Program-made: the position numbers and the translations under genes
Notes under the pieces: model-generated
Told to the model about the DNA's origin: nothing
Databases searched by the model: none
Seen by the model: the letters and a program-made list of their open reading frames with translations, nothing else
Assembly (NCBI RefSeq): GCF_019218885.1
Contig: NZ_JAHUWT010000001.1
Coordinates: 1,364,001-1,428,000, forward strand
Direction of reading: 5' to 3'
Origin: Bordetella sp. BOR01
GTDB taxonomy: Bacteria; Pseudomonadota; Gammaproteobacteria; Burkholderiales; Burkholderiaceae_B
DNA length: 64,000 bases
Shown: in pieces, positions 58,857 through 64,000 of the stretch
Layout: the number at the start of each line of letters is the position of its first letter
Position numbering within the stretch: the stretch's first letter is position 1

Positions 58857-60131
58857 TCAGGTGTCGGGCGCATAGTGCGCCAGGAATTCCATCACCGCCT
58901 GCCCGGCCAGCTGCGCGTCGTCGGCGGTCATGGTTTCCTGCGGGTTGTGGCTGACTCCGCCGTTGCCGCAGCGCACGAACAGCATGCTGACCGGTACCAC
59001 GCGGCCCAGCAGCATGGCGTCGTGGCCGGCGCCCGAAGGCAGTTCGGCCACGGTCAACCCTTGGGCCGCGACCGCCTGCCGCCACTGCGCCTGGTGCGGC
59101 GGCGAACAGGGCGAGGCAGGCACGCGCATCAGGTCTTCCAACGTATGTTCGATACCGCGGCGCGCACAGATTTGGTCGATGCTGGCTTCGATATCGGCCA
59201 GCGCGCGATCGCGTTCGGCATCGTGCGCGGCGCGTACGTCCAGGGTCAGGTGGCAGGCGCCGGGAATGACGTTGATCGACCCGTCGGGTACGTGCAGCAT
59301 GCCCACTGTGCCGACCAGCCCGGGTTCTTGCCGGCAGCGCGTCTCGACCGCCAGCACGATTTCCGCGGCCGCGCAGGCAGCATCGCGGCGCAGGTCCATC
59401 GGTGTGGTGCCGGCATGGCCGGCCGCGCCGGCAAGCGCCAGCCGGCGCCGTACGCAGCCGGCGATCGAGGTGACCACGCCCAGCGGCAGCGCGCGCTGGT
59501 GCAGCACCGGCCCCTGTTCGATATGCACCTCGAAGTAATGGCGCAGGCGCGGATCGGCCGTCTGGCCGGCGGCCTGCGCAGGGTCCAGTCCGGCATCCAG
59601 CATCGCCTGGCGCATCGTGATGCCGTCGGCATCGCGCTTGTCGAGCTGGGCCGGGTCGAACTGGCCGATGTAGGCCGACGAGCCCAGGAACGAGCCGCCA
59701 TAGCGCACGCCTTCTTCTTCGGCAAAGCCGATGACTTCGAAATCGAAAGGCAGGCGCTGGCCACGCCGGCTTAGCTGTGCCACGACGGCGATGGGCAGCA
59801 GGATGCCCAGCCGGCCATCGTATTTGCCACCGTTGCGCACCGTGTCGTAATGGCTGCCGGTGGCCACGAGTACCGGGTCGGCGATGGCAGGGGCGGCCCG
59901 GTAGCGGCCGATGATATTGCCCACCGCGTCTTGCCGCACGCTGTCGAACCCGGCCGTACGCATCCAGTCTTCCAGTTGGCGTGCCGTGGCGCGATGCGCG
60001 GGCGTGAGATAGGTACAGGTCAGGTTGCCGGGATGGTCGGACCAGCGCGACAGGGCTTCGGCATGGGCCATGACGGGATCGCCATAGTCGGCGGTGGCGG
60101 GCGGCGTGGTGGCAGAGGCAGGGGTAGGCAT
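58857..60131 (-). CDS. M20-family amidohydrolase (allantoate / N-carbamoyl-amino-acid type)
   Basis: A 424-residue Zn or Mn hydrolase of the AllC/HyuC/UAH group. Metal ligands appear in GSHYDTVRNGGKYDG (His, Asp), EEEGVRYGG (Glu), HIEQGP (His) and SHNPQE near the end (His). A lid domain (AAGHAGTTPMDLRRDA) is present. It hydrolyses N-carbamoyl-L-amino acids, allantoate or ureidoglycolate with release of ammonia and CO2; no ring-opening or uptake gene is adjacent to decide which. The start at MPTPASAT was chosen; the upstream frame lacks family sequence. Confidence 0.87.
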   Translation of the reverse strand: MPTPASATTPPATADYGDPVMAHAEALSRWSDHPGNLTCTYLTPAHRATARQLEDWMRTAGFDSVRQDAVGNIIGRYRAAPAIADPVLVATGSHYDTVRNGGKYDGRLGILLPIAVVAQLSRRGQRLPFDFEVIGFAEEEGVRYGGSFLGSSAYIGQFDPAQLDKRDADGITMRQAMLDAGLDPAQAAGQTADPRLRHYFEVHIEQGPVLHQRALPLGVVTSIAGCVRRRLALAGAAGHAGTTPMDLRRDAACAAAEIVLAVETRCRQEPGLVGTVGMLHVPDGSINVIPGACHLTLDVRAAHDAERDRALADIEASIDQICARRGIEHTLEDLMRVPASPCSPPHQAQWRQAVAAQGLTVAELPSGAGHDAMLLGRVVPVSMLFVRCGNGGVSHNPQETMTADDAQLAGQAVMEFLAHYAPDT

Positions 60132-60227
60132 GGGCGCGCGGATGACGGTCGAGTCTTTGCTTATAACACCGTAGCACCGCATGCCAGGCGCCGTAAAATG
60201 CCGGTTCATGCCTGGACGGATTGGCTG

Positions 60228-60959
60228 ATGACTGTCTTCGATGCGGGCGCCGACCAGGCGCACTGGTCGCGCGTGGCCGACCAATGGATCGCCTGGGCGC
60301 GTGCGCCCGGCCACGATGCGTTCTGGGCTTATCGCGATGCGCTGCGCTCGTATATCGGCCCGGGCACGGGCAGAGCGATCGACGTGGGTTGTGGCGAGGG
60401 GCGCGGCGCGCGCGTGCTGAAAGAACTGGGCTACCACGTCGCCGCGGTCGATCCGGTCGAGCGCTTCGTGGCGGCTGCCGCGCAGGCGGACTCGGCCCAC
60501 GACTATGCCGTGGCCACGGCGGCAGCGCTGCCGTTCGCCTCTGCCAGCTTCGACCTGGCCATGGCTTACAACGTATTGATGGATGTCGCCGATGTGGGCG
60601 CGAGCCTGGCGGGTATCCGGCGCGCGCTGCGGGCATCCGGCACGCTGCTCGTGTCCATTGTGCATCCCTTCGTCGATCGCGGCCGGTTTGCCGATGCGCG
60701 GCCCGATGCGCCGTTCATGCTGGAAGACTCGTACTTTGGCCGCCGGCACTTCCACGGCACGGAAGCACGCGATGGGCTGAGCATGGATTTCGCGGGCTGG
60801 TCGCAACCGCTGGAAAACTATATGGCCGCACTGGAACAGGCGGGGTTTGCGGTGGTGTCGCTGCGCGAACCCCGGCCCGATGTGGCCCAGCGCCCCGACA
60901 TGGCGCGCTGGTGCCGCGTGCCGTTGTTCTTGTGGCTGAAGGCGCGGCCACTGGCTTGA
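60228..60959 (+). CDS. Class I SAM-dependent methyltransferase
   Basis: A 243-residue methyltransferase: motif I IDVGCGEGRGARVL (near 56), AVDPVERF, PFASASFDLAMAYNVLMDV, and LLVSIVHPFVD. It resembles small-molecule O- or N-methyltransferases of the Methyltransf_11 type; the target is unknown. It is convergent with another methyltransferase (21-base gap) and divergent from the M20 gene. ATG at 60198 is a possible longer start. Confidence 0.82.
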   Translation: MTVFDAGADQAHWSRVADQWIAWARAPGHDAFWAYRDALRSYIGPGTGRAIDVGCGEGRGARVLKELGYHVAAVDPVERFVAAAAQADSAHDYAVATAAALPFASASFDLAMAYNVLMDVADVGASLAGIRRALRASGTLLVSIVHPFVDRGRFADARPDAPFMLEDSYFGRRHFHGTEARDGLSMDFAGWSQPLENYMAALEQAGFAVVSLREPRPDVAQRPDMARWCRVPLFLWLKARPLA

Positions 60960-60980
60960 GCCTGGCCGCGGGCCCGGTGC

Positions 60981-61724
60981 TCAGCGCCGCGCCGCCACCA
61001 GCAGCATCATGGGCCGGTCCTGCTCGTCGTGCAGAGCAGGCTGCGCAGCCAACTGCCCGGCGCTGGGGCCCCAGTCCTCGACGTGGGCCAGGGTGAAGCC
61101 GGCGCGCATGACCGCGTTGAGCAGCGTGCCCAACGTGCGATGCTGCTTGATCACGCCCGGCGCCAGCCAGTCGGTGCGGCGCGGACCTTCGTTCTGGTAG
61201 TTGTCCACCGGCCAGGTGCGATGGCCCTGGGCGTCGGCGATCCAATCGGGATGGCGCGAGGCCATGTAGATGGGATGCTCGATCGAGAATACCAGGCGGC
61301 CGCCTGGTACCAAGGCGCGGTACACAATGCCGAGCAGCCGGTCCAGGTTTGCCAGGTAGTGCAGGGTCAGCGAACTGTAGGCCAGGCCGAAGGCGGCTTC
61401 GGGCAGCGCCACGGTTTCCAGGTCTGCCTGCCGATAGGTGATGCCGGCGTCTTGCTGGCCGGCTTGGACGTCGAGCTGCGCGGCGCGTTCGAGCATGCGG
61501 GCGGACACGTCCAGTCCCAGCACGCGGCGTGCGCCATGCGCGGCCGCCCAGCGGCAGAACCAGCCGTAGCCACAGCCCAGATCGACCACGTCCAGTCCTT
61601 GCAGGCGGGGCAGCAGGGCACGTAGCGCCGGCCATTCTGGTGCGCCATCCAGGCCGTCGATCGAGCGGCGCAATTGGGCGTAGCCGGCGAAGAAGCCGGG
61701 GTCGTCGTAGATGTTCTGTGTCAT
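60981..61724 (-). CDS. Class I SAM-dependent methyltransferase
   Basis: A 247-residue methyltransferase: motif I VVDLGCGYGWFCRWAAAHGA (near 46), VLGLDVSARML, FGLAYSSLTLHYLAN, GGRLVFSIEHP and a C-terminal EDWGPS. It resembles the bacterial YafE/methyltransferase-11 group. Substrate unknown. It is divergent from the GST gene at 61770, with 45 bases between them. Confidence 0.85.
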   Translation of the reverse strand: MTQNIYDDPGFFAGYAQLRRSIDGLDGAPEWPALRALLPRLQGLDVVDLGCGYGWFCRWAAAHGARRVLGLDVSARMLERAAQLDVQAGQQDAGITYRQADLETVALPEAAFGLAYSSLTLHYLANLDRLLGIVYRALVPGGRLVFSIEHPIYMASRHPDWIADAQGHRTWPVDNYQNEGPRRTDWLAPGVIKQHRTLGTLLNAVMRAGFTLAHVEDWGPSAGQLAAQPALHDEQDRPMMLLVAARR

Positions 61725-61769
61725 TCAAAGAGTTATAACCCGGCGCCGCTGCGCAGTAGACTTGGCGCC

Positions 61770-62450
61770 ATGTCTACCTTGCATACATCCGATCCGGGCC
61801 CCGCGCTTACCGTCTGGGGCCGCGCCAGTTCGTTCAACCTGCAGAAAGTCATGTGGCTGGTGGACGAGCTGGGGCTGGCGCATCGGCATATTCCCGCCGG
61901 CGGGCGCCATGGAGGCAACGACACGGCCGAGTTCCTGGCCATGAACCCGCATGGCAAGGTGCCGGTCATCGATGACGGGGGCGTGGTGGTGTGGGAATCG
62001 CACGCCATTTTGCGCTATCTGGCGGCGCGCCATGGACGCCCGGCGTTCTGGCACGACGACCCTGCGAGCCGTTCGGTGGCCGAGCGCTGGATGGACTGGG
62101 CGCAGACCAGCCTGCAACCCGACTTCCTGAACGGCGTGTTCTGGGGCTATTACCGCACGCCGGAGCCGCAGCGCGACCTGGCCGCCATCGCGGGCAGCGT
62201 GGCGCGTTGCGCCGCGCATTTCCAGGTGCTGGATGCGCAACTGGCACGGCAGCCTTTCCTGGCCGGCGACACGCTGACGCTGGCCGACATCGCGGCGGGC
62301 ACCAGCCTGTACCGCTACTTCGGGCTGGACATCCCGCGCCCGCCGCTGCCGCATGTGCAAGCCTGGTATGCGCGCTTGCAGGCCAGGCCCGCATACCGCC
62401 GGCATGTCATGATTCCGTTTGAAGAACTGCGCGGCCGGCTGGAATACTGA
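61770..62450 (+). CDS. Glutathione S-transferase family protein
   Basis: A 226-residue GST: VWGRASSFNLQKVMWLVDEL, NPHGKVPVIDDGGVVVWESHAIL and helical DTLTLADIAAGTSLYRYFGL. The Ser-Ser-Phe near the N-terminus suggests a Ser-type site, close to the theta/beta-like bacterial class. It is followed 30 bases later by a GFA-family gene. Probably a glutathione-dependent detoxification enzyme. Confidence 0.9.
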   Translation: MSTLHTSDPGPALTVWGRASSFNLQKVMWLVDELGLAHRHIPAGGRHGGNDTAEFLAMNPHGKVPVIDDGGVVVWESHAILRYLAARHGRPAFWHDDPASRSVAERWMDWAQTSLQPDFLNGVFWGYYRTPEPQRDLAAIAGSVARCAAHFQVLDAQLARQPFLAGDTLTLADIAAGTSLYRYFGLDIPRPPLPHVQAWYARLQARPAYRRHVMIPFEELRGRLEY

Positions 62451-62479
62451 GCCGTTTCTTTATCCCCCAGGAGACCATC

Positions 62480-62830
62480 ATGTCGTTTCAAGGTAGCTGT
62501 CATTGTGGCGCCGTCCGGTTTACCGTTGATGCCGCCCCGCCGACCTCGGCCATCAGTTGCAACTGTTCGCATTGCCGCCGCAAAGGGTTCCTGCTGAGTT
62601 TTGTCCCGGCCGATATCTTCACGCTGGATGCCGGCGCCGACGACCTGCAGTCATACCGGTTCAACACCCACAAGATCGATCATCGTTTCTGCCGCCATTG
62701 CGGCTCGCAGCCGGTGGCCTACGGCGCCAATCCGGACGGATCGCAGGTGCGGGCCGTGAACCTGCGCTGCGTGCCGGACATCGACCTGGACGGGTTGACG
62801 CTGCAGAAGTTCGATGGCGCGTCCCACTAG
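62480..62830 (+). CDS. GFA-family (glutathione-dependent formaldehyde-activating-like) protein
   Basis: A 116-residue zinc-binding protein: CHCGAVRF near the start, CNCSHCRRKGF and FCRHCGSQP give the Cys pattern of the GFA fold (two zinc sites). Gfa itself speeds S-hydroxymethylglutathione formation, but most members have unknown roles, so this is a fold-level call. It follows the GST gene with an AGGAG-type site (CAGGAGACC). Confidence 0.88.
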   Translation: MSFQGSCHCGAVRFTVDAAPPTSAISCNCSHCRRKGFLLSFVPADIFTLDAGADDLQSYRFNTHKIDHRFCRHCGSQPVAYGANPDGSQVRAVNLRCVPDIDLDGLTLQKFDGASH

Positions 62831-62845
62831 CCAGGCTGGGCACGC

Positions 62846-62883
62846 GATGCTTCGTTGCGGGCCGCAGCATCGGCGGTCCGCCG
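62846..62883. terminator. Hairpins after the GFA gene
   Basis: GATGCT (62846-62851) pairs with AGCATC (62866-62871), and CGGCGG-T-CCGCCG (62871-62883) forms a second small stem. They lie 16-53 bases past the stop codon; no T-run follows. Confidence 0.35.
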
Positions 62884-62923
62884 GCAGGCAGACTTCGGGC
62901 TCTGAAACAGCCAGGACAAGCTG

Positions 62924-64000
62924 ATGCGAAGATACTCGCAAGCGGTGCCGCATACCGCCGCCCCGCAAGGGTTTTTTGGGTGGCGGGTGGTAGGGGCGGC
63001 GTTCGTCATCGCGCTGTTCGCGTGGGGTATCGGTTTCTATGGGCCGCCCATTTTCCTGGGCGTGCTGCATGCCACGCGCGGCTGGCCGGTGTCGCTGCTG
63101 TCGGCGGCGATCACCGTGCATTTTCTTTGCGGCGCCGCGGTGGTGGCCTGCCTGGGTACGCTGCATCGCCACTACGGCGTGGCCGGCGTGACCGGGGCAG
63201 GTGCCTTGCTGACCGTCGTGGGACTGCTGGGCTGGGGCTATGCGCGCGAACCCTGGCAACTGTTCCTGGCCATGCCGTTCGGCGGCGCGGGCTGGGCCAT
63301 GACCAGCGGCGCGGCGCTCAATGCCATGGTGTCGCCGTGGTTCGAGCGCCGCCGGCCCGTGGCATTGGGCATGGCGTTCAACGGAGCCAGCCTGGGCGGG
63401 GTCGTGTTCTCGCCCTTGTGGGTGGCCCTGATTGCCGTCGCTGGTTTCGATGGCGCCGTGCTGGCGGTTGCGCTGGCCATGGTGGCCACCATCGGCAGCC
63501 TGGCCTGGCTTTATCTACGGCAGACGCCGGCTGCACTGGGCGTGGCGCCCGATGGCGACACCGCGCCGGTTGCGCTTGCCGGCGACCCGGCGCCGCCCGT
63601 TCATGCGGTGGCCCTGGACGCGCCGCGCCGCGACCGGCGCTTTTACACCTTGGCATTGGGCGCCTCGCTGGGCTTGTTCGCCCAGGTGGGGCTGGTAGCG
63701 CATTTGTTCTCGATGCTGGTGCCGGTGCTGGGCAGTGGCGCGGCGGGCGCGGCCATGGGGCTGGCTACCGCCTGCGCCATCGGCGGCCGGATCCTGCTGG
63801 GCCGGCTGATGTCGCCGCTGATGGACCGGCGCAAGGCGGCGGCCGTCAACCTGGGCTTGCAGGCGCTGGGTTCGGTGGTGCTGCTGGGGGCCGGCTCGTC
63901 GGGCGCCGGGATGGTGCTGGGGTGCTGCCTGTTTGGCATGGGCCTGGGCAATGTGACCTCGTTGCCGCCGTTGATCGCGCAGGCGGACTTCCGGCCGGCC
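62924..64000 (+). CDS. MFS transporter, monocarboxylate/oxalate-like, cut by the right edge
   Basis: The first 359 codons of an MFS transporter, with the 3' end outside the window. Segment 1 (FFGWRVVGAAFVIALFAWGI, then FYGPPIFLGVL) and the FERRRPVALGMAFNGASLGG block in the fourth-to-fifth region match MCT-like and oxalate:formate-like carriers. A central loop (APDGDTAPVALAGDPAPP) separates the two halves, and FGMGLGNVTSLPPL lies near the edge. About 40 residues are probably missing. It may carry monocarboxylates; substrate unknown. Confidence 0.85.
   Translation, partial: MRRYSQAVPHTAAPQGFFGWRVVGAAFVIALFAWGIGFYGPPIFLGVLHATRGWPVSLLSAAITVHFLCGAAVVACLGTLHRHYGVAGVTGAGALLTVVGLLGWGYAREPWQLFLAMPFGGAGWAMTSGAALNAMVSPWFERRRPVALGMAFNGASLGGVVFSPLWVALIAVAGFDGAVLAVALAMVATIGSLAWLYLRQTPAALGVAPDGDTAPVALAGDPAPPVHAVALDAPRRDRRFYTLALGASLGLFAQVGLVAHLFSMLVPVLGSGAAGAAMGLATACAIGGRILLGRLMSPLMDRRKAAAVNLGLQALGSVVLLGAGSSGAGMVLGCCLFGMGLGNVTSLPPLIAQADFRPA

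Noticed and set aside
1-64000. Mobile elements, CRISPR arrays, tRNA or rRNA genes
   Set aside because: I saw no transposase, integrase, terminal repeats, regular spacer-repeat arrays or tRNA-like folds; gene order and composition look uniform.

Overview
The window is GC-rich, densely packed DNA with no rRNA, tRNA, CRISPR array, insertion sequence or prophage that I can see. Eight TctC/Bug-type periplasmic solute receptors, several LysR regulators, many Rieske, acyl-CoA and sugar-acid catabolic genes and five glutathione transferases point to a soil-type betaproteobacterium of the Alcaligenaceae (Bordetella/Achromobacter-like). This placement is an inference from gene content and Bug abundance; no marker gene is present. 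No gap between genes exceeds about 225 bases.

Layout. (1) 1-4.3 kb: a leftward run with a truncated gene, a PNPOx-ferredoxin reductase-[2Fe-2S] fusion and a glutathione transferase, then the cbpA-cbpM chaperone pair. (2) 4.4-9.2 kb: a LacI-type regulator divergent from a Bug receptor, an HpaI-type aldolase and an IlvD/Edd-type dehydratase. Two tandem LacI-type operators lie over the promoter, suggesting uptake and cleavage of a sugar acid. (3) 9.3-18.4 kb: three Bug genes, two LysR genes, an amidase, an acyl-CoA ligase and a short citryl-CoA-lyase-like protein. A roughly 45-bp element is repeated upstream of two leftward units. (4) 18.5-25.1 kb: a six-gene rightward operon (SDR, Rieske oxygenase, Bug, ThDP enzyme, VanB-type reductase, aldolase). 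(5) 25.1-31.7 kb: Bug and LysR divergent, then an 1118-residue protein joining an ADP-forming acyl-CoA synthetase to DUF1254 and DUF1214, followed by an SDR. This fusion is the most unusual gene in the window.

(6) 31.7-48.5 kb: a region of small regulator-target pairs, many with clear palindromic operators: Rrf2 with a thioredoxin-reductase-like flavoprotein, TetR with MFS, ArsR with AHSA1, MarR with GST and SugE, MarR with Bcr/CflA-type MFS, AraC with EamA, and a Zur box before a zinc GTPase chaperone. UdgX, two lipoproteins and a beta-propeller lipoprotein are interspersed. (7) 48.6-58.8 kb: a LysR gene divergent from a leftward beta-oxidation operon resembling pimFBCD, followed by a CaiB-type CoA-transferase and two Bug receptors, suggesting catabolism of a dicarboxylate. 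(8) 58.9-64 kb: an M20 amidohydrolase, two convergent methyltransferases, a GST, a GFA-family protein and an MFS transporter cut by the window end.

Most catabolic units follow one plan: LysR or LacI regulator, Bug receptor, CoA activation or dehydration, then a carbon-carbon bond-cleaving enzyme. No TctA/TctB membrane components lie in the window, so the Bug proteins must work with transporters encoded elsewhere or act as sensors. All functions are read from motifs and context; no database search was run.
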